Program-made: the position numbers and the translations under genes
Notes under the pieces: model-generated
Told to the model about the DNA's origin: nothing
What the model saw: only the letters and a program-made list of their open reading frames with translations
Database searches by the model: none
Part shown: positions 1-6,120 of the stretch, piece by piece
Layout: each line of letters starts with the position of its first letter
How positions within the stretch are numbered: position 1 is the stretch's first letter
Assembly: GCA_028691335.1 (NCBI GenBank)
Contig: JAQUZK010000068.1
Span: 1-7,208, forward strand
Length of the DNA stretch: 7,208 nt
Reading direction: 5' to 3'
From: Candidatus Izemoplasmatales bacterium
Lineage (GTDB): Bacteria; Bacillota_I; Bacilli_A; Izemoplasmatales; Hujiaoplasmataceae

Positions 1-183
1 AAGTTTTTTTGTAATGATTTTAGGAGTTACAAAGTTTGTGTTCTTTTGTTTAAGAGAGTTTAACTCCATCAACAAAAATGCCTCCATTTCTGTAAGCCCT
101 AAACCTTTATACGTTAACTTAATCAATTTATCAAAATCTACTACACCTTCTGTAATCATCTTTTTTAAAACTAGAACTTCCAC
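1..183 (-). CDS. dnaD: DnaD-like replication initiation protein, N-terminal part (cut by window edge)
   Basis: The first 61 codons are visible and the frame is open to base 1. The GTG start at 183-181 is preceded by AAGTAGG with a 9-nt spacer. The peptide has the N-terminal DnaD winged-helix pattern: a short lead, EGVVDF at residues 12-17, LGLTEMEAFLLMEL at 28-41, then FVTP at 51-54. This parallels Bacillus subtilis DnaD (EQGTSTIP, LGLNETELILLLKI, FPTP), and the 12-residue lead before the glycine matches in length, which supports the GTG. An internal ATG at codon 9 is the alternative start but has no visible Shine-Dalgarno. DnaD family proteins act in primosome assembly with DnaB/DnaI at oriC and stalled forks. 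The C-terminal DnaD domain is off-window, so a DnaB-like or phage-type DnaD protein cannot be excluded. It lies 10 nt after rnc and is probably co-transcribed with it. Confidence 0.72.
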   Translation of the reverse strand, partial: MEVLVLKKMITEGVVDFDKLIKLTYKGLGLTEMEAFLLMELNSLKQKNTNFVTPKIITKKL

Positions 184-192
184 AAATAACAA

Positions 193-199
193 CCTACTT
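193..199 (-). promoter_or_regulatory. Ribosome binding site of dnaD, overlapping the rnc stop codon
   Basis: Read on the minus strand the site is AAGTAGG, one mismatch from AAGGAGG. It contains the TAG stop of rnc (196-194). The 9-nt spacer to the GTG at 183 is the main reason for choosing that start. The arrangement suggests that ribosomes finishing rnc re-initiate on dnaD. Confidence 0.6.
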
Positions 200-883
200 A
201 TCTTTTTTGTTAGCTAGCTTTTGTAAAGCCGCAAAAGCCGCATTTTGTTCAGCTTCTTTTTTGCTTTTTCCGATACCTTCTCCCATAATTATTGTGTCAT
301 CCATAAATACTCGTGCACAAAATTCTTTATCATGGGCTGGTCCAGTTTCAGAAATAATTTCATATCTTAAACCGCGTTTGTCAGATTGTAATAATTCTTG
401 CAATTTGCTTTTATAGTCATTATCTTCTTTATATAGATTCTTTAAAATGTGAGGAAATACAACTTTATTTGTAACTTTATAAACTTCATCTAACCCTTTA
501 TCCACATATATAGCACCTAAAAACGCTTCAAAAGCATCTGCTAAAACTGCTGGTTTCTCTCTTCCACCAGACATTTCTTCTCCTTTGCCTAGAAGCAAAT
601 AATCACCAAGACTAAAAGTCTTAGCGTAATTATATAATGCATCTTCACATACTTCTTGAGCTCTCTTCTTAGTCAAAATTCCTTCTGATTCAGGAATGTT
701 ATCATATAGGAACTTACCTACAAGTAAGTCCAATACTGCGTCTCCAATAAATTCTAATCTTTCATTGCTTAAAACATTATTTTCATTGGCATAAGACGAA
801 TGTGTTAATGCTCTTTTCAACAAAGTGAAATCATTGAAATTTAATCCAAACATAGACTCCAAATCTTTTGCGTTTTTATTCAT
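194..883 (-). CDS. rnc: Ribonuclease III
   Basis: This is a complete 229-residue double-strand-specific endoribonuclease, normal length for bacterial RNase III. The nuclease domain spans about residues 1-150. It carries the signature ERLEFIGDAVLD at 41-52, with E41, E44 and D48 matching E. coli E38, E41 and D45. It also has LADAFEAFLGAIY at 114-126, where D116 and E119 match the catalytic D114 and E117. A C-terminal dsRNA-binding domain follows at about 157-225, ending in the typical GIGKSKKEAEQNAA stretch. All metal ligands are present, so it should be active in rRNA and mRNA processing. The ATG at 883 has AAAAGGA 8 nt upstream, inside the plsX coding end, and the two frames overlap by 8 nt (876-883), which implies translational coupling. 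The stop is TAG. In many Firmicutes smc and ftsY follow; here a dnaD-like gene does. Confidence 0.97.
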   Translation of the reverse strand: MNKNAKDLESMFGLNFNDFTLLKRALTHSSYANENNVLSNERLEFIGDAVLDLLVGKFLYDNIPESEGILTKKRAQEVCEDALYNYAKTFSLGDYLLLGKGEEMSGGREKPAVLADAFEAFLGAIYVDKGLDEVYKVTNKVVFPHILKNLYKEDNDYKSKLQELLQSDKRGLRYEIISETGPAHDKEFCARVFMDDTIIMGEGIGKSKKEAEQNAAFAALQKLANKKDK

Positions 884-1886
884 CGCCTAAATCCTTTTGT
901 GTTTCTAAATAGTCTTCAACAGTTTTAAAAACACCTTCCCTTACAACATTAGCTGCTTGTCTTATCCCATTATAAAAACCGTAAGACTTTGAAGCTCCTT
1001 GAGCTTTAATCACAGGTTTATATAATCCGAAAATTACTGCCCCACCAATTTCTTCAGCTGAAAGGTCTGTTTTTAAATTTTTTAAACTTTTTCTAGCTAA
1101 TAAAGCACCTAATTTCCCAAAAATATTACTTGTCAAATGCTTTTTAAGCATTTTACTCATACCTTTTACAGCTCCTTCAACCGACTTCATTACAATATTT
1201 GCAGTAAAGCCATCGCTAATTAAAATATCACAAGGAGGATCTAAGACTTCTTTGGGCTCAACATTGCCAAAAAACTCAAACAAATCTGTTTCTTTGAATA
1301 AGTGAAATACTTCTTGATCGAATTCTCTACCTTTTCCATCCTCAGTACCAATATTAATAAGCCCTACTTTAGGATTATCGATCTTAAACATTTTTTGTGC
1401 ATAAATTTTTGCGAAGTACGCTTGTTGCAACATATACTCTGGTTTAATAGATAAATTAGCTCCTGCATCTAACAAAATTGTACTTCCACCATTTACTCTA
1501 GGCAAAATAGGAGCTATCGCCGTTCTCTTAAATCCTTTCATTCTTCTAACAAGAATATGAGCGCCGGCAATTAAAGCTTGGGTAGCACCGCTTGAAACAA
1601 CTGCATCATTTTCATCATTTCTTAAACTAGACAAAGCCATTGCCATTGAAGAATCTTTATGAGTTTTAATTGCTTGAATAGGGTTCTTTTCCCCCATGGG
1701 AATAACATATTTAGCATCTATAACATTAATTCTTGTCGAGTCAGTCAAATATTTTGATATTATATCCTGATCACCATAAAGATTTATTTCGATATCATCA
1801 ATTTTCTTGATAGCCATCATCGCTCCAAGAATTTGTTCTTTTGGGGCAAAATCTCCGCCCATTGCATCTACACCTATTTTTATCAT
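876..1886 (-). CDS. plsX: Phosphate acyltransferase PlsX
   Basis: The 336-residue protein matches the usual PlsX length. It opens with IGVDAMGGDFAPKE (residues 4-17), the family hallmark. It also has VGLINIGTEDGKG at 174-186, FFGNVEPKEVLDPPCDILISDGFTANIVMKS-type sequence across 205-235, and GGAVIFGLYKPVIKA at 281-295. PlsX interconverts acyl-ACP and acyl-phosphate at the membrane, and PlsY uses the acyl-phosphate for phosphatidic acid synthesis. Two conserved stretches deviate from what I recall of the family: the usual SxGNTGA loop is SSGATQA (98-104), and the usual KAHGSSD is KAQGASK (294-300). The ATG at 1886 has AGAGGTG 6 nt upstream (1899-1893). It follows recG after 35 nt and runs 8 nt into rnc. 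fapR, fabD, fabG and acpP, its common partners, are absent here. Confidence 0.96.
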   Translation of the reverse strand: MIKIGVDAMGGDFAPKEQILGAMMAIKKIDDIEINLYGDQDIISKYLTDSTRINVIDAKYVIPMGEKNPIQAIKTHKDSSMAMALSSLRNDENDAVVSSGATQALIAGAHILVRRMKGFKRTAIAPILPRVNGGSTILLDAGANLSIKPEYMLQQAYFAKIYAQKMFKIDNPKVGLINIGTEDGKGREFDQEVFHLFKETDLFEFFGNVEPKEVLDPPCDILISDGFTANIVMKSVEGAVKGMSKMLKKHLTSNIFGKLGALLARKSLKNLKTDLSAEEIGGAVIFGLYKPVIKAQGASKSYGFYNGIRQAANVVREGVFKTVEDYLETQKDLGDE

Positions 1887-1901
1887 TCATAACACCTCTT
1901 A

Positions 1902-1916
1902 CTAATAAAGTATACC
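1902..1916 (-). promoter_or_regulatory. Possible weak extended -10 promoter for plsX
   Basis: In the 35-nt recG-plsX gap the minus strand reads TGGTATACT, i.e. TG-n-TATACT, an extended -10 element (TATACT at 1914-1909). Transcription would start near 1903-1902, just ahead of the plsX Shine-Dalgarno. I see no acceptable -35 at 16-18 nt, and such AT-rich matches arise easily by chance, so this is tentative. Read-through from recG is enough to express plsX. Confidence 0.25.
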
Positions 1917-1921
1917 ATATA

Positions 1922-3916
1922 TTAATCTAAAATATAAGATTCAATTGATTTCAAAACATCTAATACTATTTTTTTTGATATTTGATCAAACTCATTAATT
2001 ATCATTTTAGCGTCTTCAAAAGCAAAATCTCTTAACTCATTATCATTAATTAAGTTTGCAAAGATAAACTTTGGCACCCCAGATTGCTTTTGACCAAATA
2101 CTTCACCAGGACCACGTAAACTCAAATCCCACTCACTAATTTCAAACCCATCATTAGATTTTTCTAGAATCCTAAGTCTTTCTATATCTTCAACTTCTTC
2201 ATCAACAACTAAATAACAATATGCAGAAAAATCATTCCTACCAACTCTACCCCGTAATTGATGTAATTGAGCCAATCCAAAACTACTAGCATTAAATAAC
2301 AAAATAGCTGTAGCATTTTTAACATTAACTCCCACTTCCACAACAGTAGTTGAAATCAATATTTCGGTTTTTTGATTATAAAAATTATCTAAAACACATA
2401 TCTTTTCTTCATCTGTCATTTTGCCATGCAAGATATCTATTTTAGCTTTATTGAAACGATTTCGAATTATTAATTTAGCTTCATTTACCGAAATATTATT
2501 TCTGTTCTTTGACTCTTCTATTAAAGAACATACAACATAAACTTGATGTTTATCTTCTAATTCTTTCTCGATGACTGTAAAAGCTTTTTCTAATTCATCA
2601 AAACTGATAATTTTGGTATTAATATTTTTCCTATTACTTGGTTTTTCTAAAAGTTTTGAAACATCAGTGTTTTCAAACATTGAAATAGCTAGTGTTCTTG
2701 GAATTGGAGTAGCTGTCATCATTAAGATATCTGGATTTTTTCCTTTTTCTCTAATTATTCTTCTTTGATCTACACCAACCCTCTGTTGCTCATCAATCAC
2801 GACAAAACCTAGATTTTGAAATTTTATATCTTCTTGCAACAAACTATGTGTACCAATGACAATATTTGTATCCCCAGTTTTTATATTGTTTAAAACAGCA
2901 TTTCTAGATGTTTTATTAATATCACTTGTTAAAAGTTCAATGTTGACTCCGTATGAAAATAAATAATTCTTAAAAGTATCATAGTGCTGTTTAGCTAAAA
3001 CTAGAGTAGGTGCTAAAACAGCTACTTGATACCCTGCAGTAACTATTGCATAAGCACTTAAAATAGCAACGATAGTCTTTCCTGAGCCTACATCTCCTTG
3101 TAACAATCTATTCATAATAGTTTGTTTCTTGAAATCTCGAAATATATCGTTTGTAGCCATTTTTTGATCTTTTGTTAGTTCAAAGTTTAGACTTAATATT
3201 AACTCTTTAACTTTATTAATATTATATTCTTTTATCGGTGTTTTAAGTCTTTGATTTCTTATATTAATTAATTCTACTCTAACAGCGAAGTTCAATAGTT
3301 CCTGATAAGCTAAACGTGTTCTAGCTTTTTCAACATCTATAGTTTTTGTAGGCTGATGAATATTCTTTAACACTGAATAAATATCTTTGAACTTCCTCTT
3401 TTTTTTAATGCTAGTTGGTAGATTTTCTTTAAAATCTTTAACATTCTCTAGAAGATATCCCTGTATTTTTCTGACACGAAAATCAGGTATGTCTCGAAGA
3501 TTATAAACAGGTATTATTCCGATATGAAAATTTGATAAAAACTCTAAATTACTAGCTGTAAAGATTGAAAAATTTTTAATAAATTTTCCCTTTACTACAA
3601 TTTTTAACCCCGGTTTTATCAATTTAGATAAATACTCTCTATTAAAGATAACTACCGAAAATATAACTTTACAAGCTTGTACTTTAATTTGTAATTTTGT
3701 AAGTTTTCTTCTTATGAAATATAGTATAGGCTTATCAATTACTTCTACTTCATATGTTGAAACTTCATTAATTTGTCTTTTTTGAAAATCATCTAATTGG
3801 TTAATTTCATACCTTACAGGGAACGTAAAAATCATGTCTTCAATTGACATGATGTTAATAGCATTTAACTTTTCAAGCGTTGTTTTTCCAATACCTGGTA
3901 TATTAATCAAATCCAT
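1922..3916 (-). CDS. recG: ATP-dependent DNA helicase RecG
   Basis: This 664-residue superfamily 2 branch-migration helicase regresses stalled forks and processes Holliday junctions and R-loops. It is slightly shorter than the usual 680-690 residues. The N-terminal part (about 1-150) includes a helix-hairpin-helix-like IPGIGKTTLEKL at 6-17 and the wedge/OB domain. The helicase core follows: motif I LLQGDVGSGKT (271-281), Ia LAPTLVLAKQHY (301-312), II VIDEQQ (373-378), III MMTATPIPRTLA (399-410), V/VI STTVVEVGVNV (522-532) and QLHQLRGRVGR (550-560). The RecG C-terminal motif is SEWDLSLRGPGEVFGQKQSG (594-613). Motif II reads DEQQRVGV where RecG normally has DEQHRFGV. The ATG at 3916 has AAGGAA 7 nt upstream. 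The gene begins just after a terminator/promoter element and leads the recG-plsX-rnc-dnaD run. Confidence 0.96.
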   Translation of the reverse strand: MDLINIPGIGKTTLEKLNAINIMSIEDMIFTFPVRYEINQLDDFQKRQINEVSTYEVEVIDKPILYFIRRKLTKLQIKVQACKVIFSVVIFNREYLSKLIKPGLKIVVKGKFIKNFSIFTASNLEFLSNFHIGIIPVYNLRDIPDFRVRKIQGYLLENVKDFKENLPTSIKKKRKFKDIYSVLKNIHQPTKTIDVEKARTRLAYQELLNFAVRVELINIRNQRLKTPIKEYNINKVKELILSLNFELTKDQKMATNDIFRDFKKQTIMNRLLQGDVGSGKTIVAILSAYAIVTAGYQVAVLAPTLVLAKQHYDTFKNYLFSYGVNIELLTSDINKTSRNAVLNNIKTGDTNIVIGTHSLLQEDIKFQNLGFVVIDEQQRVGVDQRRIIREKGKNPDILMMTATPIPRTLAISMFENTDVSKLLEKPSNRKNINTKIISFDELEKAFTVIEKELEDKHQVYVVCSLIEESKNRNNISVNEAKLIIRNRFNKAKIDILHGKMTDEEKICVLDNFYNQKTEILISTTVVEVGVNVKNATAILLFNASSFGLAQLHQLRGRVGRNDFSAYCYLVVDEEVEDIERLRILEKSNDGFEISEWDLSLRGPGEVFGQKQSGVPKFIFANLINDNELRDFAFEDAKMIINEFDQISKKIVLDVLKSIESYILD

Positions 3917-3933
3917 ATTTAAATTCCTTCATT

Positions 3934-3969
3934 ACAAGTAATTATAGAAAAAAGAGAGATATTTTACAA
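3934..3969 (-). promoter_or_regulatory. recG promoter embedded in the fakA terminator
   Basis: On the minus strand, TTGTAA (3969-3964, four of six matches to TTGACA) is followed by a 17-nt spacer and a perfect TATAAT (3946-3941). The predicted start is near 3935-3934, giving a leader of about 19 nt that is mostly the recG Shine-Dalgarno (AAGGAA, 3929-3924). The -35 falls on the loop of the terminator hairpin and its inner stem bases, and the spacer contains the terminator U-tract. Confidence 0.6.
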
Positions 3970-3977
3970 TACCTCTC
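3948..3977 (-). terminator. Intrinsic terminator downstream of fakA
   Basis: Read on the minus strand, GAGAGGTATT pairs with AATATCTCTC (10 bp, one G-U) around a GTAA tetraloop and is followed directly by six T. It begins 10 nt after the fakA stop codon. On the plus strand the same hairpin is followed, after 5 nt, by seven T, so weaker termination in that direction is possible. Confidence 0.8.
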
Positions 3978-3987
3978 AAGACTTTTT

Positions 3988-5658
3988 TTATTCAACTGAT
4001 ATTATATAAGAATATATTTCCTGTCCACCGTTTATAACATCGATTTCCATTCCGAATTCTTTTCTTACAAAATCAACGACTGAATCAATTTCTTCCTCAA
4101 AAACATCGTTACCATACATTATAGTAATTATTTCTGCATTATCATCAATCATTTCTGATATTAATTTCTCAACTGTGGTTTTTCTTACCGGATCAGTTAT
4201 AACTATTTGACCATCAAGTATTCCCATAAAGTCATCTTTTGTTATTTCCATTCCATTGTTCTTAGAATCTCTAATAGCGAAAGTTACTTCTCCAGTCTTC
4301 ACCTTAGTAAGATACTCAGTCATTTCTTCAATGTTACTTACAATCTCTTGAGTTGCATCAAACATTGTTAGAGCAGAATAACCTTGTGCAACAGTTTTTG
4401 CTTTTAAAACATGAACATCTTTATCTTCAATCATATCTCTAGCAGTTTCTGCAGAAAGCATAACATTCTTATTATTAGGTATAATTATAATGTGATCAGC
4501 GTTAATTTGTTCAACAGCTTTGATGAAATCCTCTACTGATGGATTCATAGTTTGTCCACCATCAATTATATAGTCACAACCCATTTCTATAAAAGTCTCT
4601 TTTAAACCCTTGCCATTAACAACTGCGACTATCGCGTATTTCTTCTTTACTTTTGGAGCTATTGAATGACTATGATCATGACCACAGTTGCAATTATCTT
4701 GATAATCAGCTTCTTGGTGAATCAATACTTCTGTATGTTGCAAACTCATGTTTTCAATCTTCAAATTAACGAAAAACCCATAGTGTTGAGCTAAGTTTAA
4801 AGCATCCCCTGGTGTTTGTGTATGAATATGAACTTTTAAAATATTTTCATCTTGAACAACTACTAGAGAATCCCCTAGCGGTGAAATCATGTCGATGAAG
4901 TCACTTTGAGAAAATTCACTCATTTTTTCAATTTGCATAATAAATTCAGTACAATAACCGAAACTTTCTCCATCTGCATGTGTATAATTTGTTAAATCAA
5001 CTTTATACTCACCTGTAGATTCTTGTTTATCTTCATACAATTTTCCTTTTAAAGCATCTCTCATTCCTTCTACGATTTCAATAAACCCAGCACCTCCTGA
5101 ATCTACTACCCCAACTTCTTTTAAAACTGGTAATAAATCAGGTGTTCTTTCTAATGATTGATATAATTCTTTTAGATATAAATCAAATAACTCTTCGAAA
5201 TCATCAACATCTTCATAAATAGAAATCGCTTCATCAGCTCCTTCTCTTGAAACTGTTAACATAGTTCCTTCAACAGGATGAATAACAGCTGAATAAGCTT
5301 GTTCTACCCCTCCACGAAGTGCGTAAGAAAACTCTTCAAGATTTACCTCATCCTTATCCACTAAACTTTTAGCGATTCCACTAAATAATTGTGATAAGAT
5401 AACGCCACTATTTCCTCTAGCGCCCATTAACATTCCTCTAGCTAAAGTTTTAGCTACTTTCCCAATTGATGGTTCATCTAAACCTCTAACAGCGTTAGCG
5501 CCAGCTGACATTGTAGCTGACATGTTTGAACCTGTATCTCCATCAGGGACAGGAAACACATTTAAATCATTGATTCTATTCATATTATTTCTTAATTTTA
5601 TACTACCATTGATTACTAGATCTCTAAATAAATTTCCATTAATTTTACTAGTAGACAT
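3988..5658 (-). CDS. fakA: DAK2/DhaL-domain fatty acid kinase-like protein (FakA/YloV)
   Basis: The 556 residues match full-length FakA/YloV. The N-terminal DhaL ATP-binding domain (about 1-200) has NVFPVPDGDTGSN (33-45), with D39 and D41 as likely Mg-ATP ligands, then ARGMLMGARGNSGVILSQLF (73-92) and VVDSGGAGF (184-192). The middle domain (about 230-310) has C236, H277 and H279 in FGYCTEF and VHIHTQTPGDA, which fit the zinc site known from FakA structures. The DegV-like C-terminal domain covers about 340-556. FakA phosphorylates fatty acids bound to a FakB (DegV) partner, giving acyl-phosphate for PlsY or PlsX; no fakB is in the window. A Cys/His cluster, CNCGHDHSH (323-331), lies in the linker before the C-terminal domain. 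The ATG at 5658 has AAAGGAG 9 nt upstream. Asp23/YloU, the usual neighbour upstream, is missing. Fatty acid kinase activity is inferred from the family. Confidence 0.92.
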   Translation of the reverse strand: MSTSKINGNLFRDLVINGSIKLRNNMNRINDLNVFPVPDGDTGSNMSATMSAGANAVRGLDEPSIGKVAKTLARGMLMGARGNSGVILSQLFSGIAKSLVDKDEVNLEEFSYALRGGVEQAYSAVIHPVEGTMLTVSREGADEAISIYEDVDDFEELFDLYLKELYQSLERTPDLLPVLKEVGVVDSGGAGFIEIVEGMRDALKGKLYEDKQESTGEYKVDLTNYTHADGESFGYCTEFIMQIEKMSEFSQSDFIDMISPLGDSLVVVQDENILKVHIHTQTPGDALNLAQHYGFFVNLKIENMSLQHTEVLIHQEADYQDNCNCGHDHSHSIAPKVKKKYAIVAVVNGKGLKETFIEMGCDYIIDGGQTMNPSVEDFIKAVEQINADHIIIIPNNKNVMLSAETARDMIEDKDVHVLKAKTVAQGYSALTMFDATQEIVSNIEEMTEYLTKVKTGEVTFAIRDSKNNGMEITKDDFMGILDGQIVITDPVRKTTVEKLISEMIDDNAEIITIMYGNDVFEEEIDSVVDFVRKEFGMEIDVINGGQEIYSYIISVE

Positions 5659-5716
5659 TTTTATAAACTCCTTTAAAGTACTTGTTTGATAATACGTGTA
5701 AGACCATTATTAATCC

Positions 5717-5761
5717 AAAAAAAGCAATAGCATTATATCATACGACTTGAAAAAAAGCAAT
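5717..5761. repeat. Two 12-bp direct repeats flanking the fakA -10 element
   Basis: AAAAAAAGCAAT occurs at 5717-5728 and again at 5750-5761 on the plus strand, 33 bp apart start to start, about three helical turns. One copy covers the fakA -35 and the other covers the predicted start site. Part of the identity is an A-tract, so chance is a real possibility. Confidence 0.35.
5725..5760 (-). promoter_or_regulatory. fakA promoter
   Basis: On the minus strand there is an extended -10, TG-A-TATAAT (TATAAT at 5737-5732, perfect). It sits 17 nt downstream of a weak -35, TTGCTT (5760-5755, three of six matches). Transcription would start near 5725, giving a leader of about 67 nt. The leader holds the AAAGGAG site but no convincing riboswitch or hairpin. 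Confidence 0.6.
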
Positions 5762-5807
5762 TATTTTGAATAAGCCGAACAATATCATTAAAATAGAAAT
5801 TTTTTTC

Positions 5808-5842
5808 TTGCAATTTAATATATATATGATAAAATAGTAATG
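5808..5842 (+). promoter_or_regulatory. rpmB promoter
   Basis: TTGCAA (5808-5813) is followed after 16 nt by an extended -10, TG-A-TAAAAT (TAAAAT at 5830-5835). Transcription would start near 5842, giving a leader of about 30 nt. An overlapping TATGAT at 5825 is only 11 nt from the -35 and was not preferred. Confidence 0.55.
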
Positions 5843-5873
5843 CTGAAATCTTTAGAGGAAACGGAGTGATATC

Positions 5874-6065
5874 ATGCCAAGAGTATGCAGTGTGACAGGT
5901 AAAAAATTTATGACTGGTAATAACAGATCACATTCTTTGCACGCTACAAAGAAGCAATGGAAAGCTAATTTGCAAAAAGTCAGAATAATCGATGAAGATG
6001 GTCAAGTAAAACGAGTTTACGTTTCTGCTAGAGCATTAAAAGCTGGTAAAATCCAAAGAGCTTAA
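5874..6065 (+). CDS. rpmB: 50S ribosomal protein L28
   Basis: This is a complete 63-residue large-subunit protein. It follows the Bacillus-type L28 throughout: VTGKKFMTGNNRSHS (7-21), then KKQWKANLQKVRI (26-38) and VYVSARALKAGKIQR (48-62). There is one cysteine (C5) and no CxxC pairs, so it is the zinc-independent form. It is rich in Lys and Arg, as expected for an rRNA-binding protein. The ATG at 5874 has GGAG at 5863-5866 with a 7-nt spacer. It is a single-gene unit with its own promoter and terminator, divergent from fakA. This matches the conserved rpmB / asp23-yloV arrangement of Firmicutes, without asp23. Confidence 0.97.
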   Translation: MPRVCSVTGKKFMTGNNRSHSLHATKKQWKANLQKVRIIDEDGQVKRVYVSARALKAGKIQRA

Positions 6066-6088
6066 ATTTTTTTCCTATAAAATAAGAG

Positions 6089-6120
6089 AAAGCAGAAAAA
6101 TTCTGCTTTTTTCTTTTTAC
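6089..6120 (+). terminator. rpmB intrinsic terminator, shared with the convergent protease gene
   Basis: AAAGCAGAA (6089-6097) and TTCTGCTTT (6101-6109) form a perfect 9-bp stem with an AAA loop, extendable by a G-U and an A-U pair. A T-rich tail (TTTCTTTTT) follows. In the minus direction the same stem is followed by CTCTTATTTT, a weaker U-tract, so it probably serves both convergent genes. The tail overlaps the stop codon of the protease (6119-6117). Confidence 0.75.

Larger units (their letters stand above)
5659..5873. other. Divergent intergenic region between fakA and rpmB
   Basis: The 215-nt gap holds the fakA promoter and leader (minus strand) and the rpmB promoter and short leader (plus strand). 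I find no small ORF with a ribosome binding site, no asp23 remnant and no RNA gene. No L28-binding structure stands out in the short rpmB leader. Confidence 0.7.

Noticed and set aside
14..217. Plus-strand ORF of 67 codons at the left edge
   Set aside because: It lies antisense to the dnaD start and the rnc end, has no ribosome binding site, and its product is low-complexity with no family resemblance. The minus-strand DnaD reading explains the same DNA.
207..416. Plus-strand ORF inside rnc
   Set aside because: It is antisense to the RNase III dsRNA-binding domain and has no family resemblance.
2571..2768. Plus-strand ORF with a hydrophobic stretch inside recG
   Set aside because: It is antisense to conserved RecG helicase sequence. 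The hydrophobicity is a by-product of AT-rich complementary codons.
5691..5714. Possible hairpin in the fakA leader
   Set aside because: Only five A-T pairs (ATAAT with ATTAT) form the stem, too weak to call a regulatory structure.
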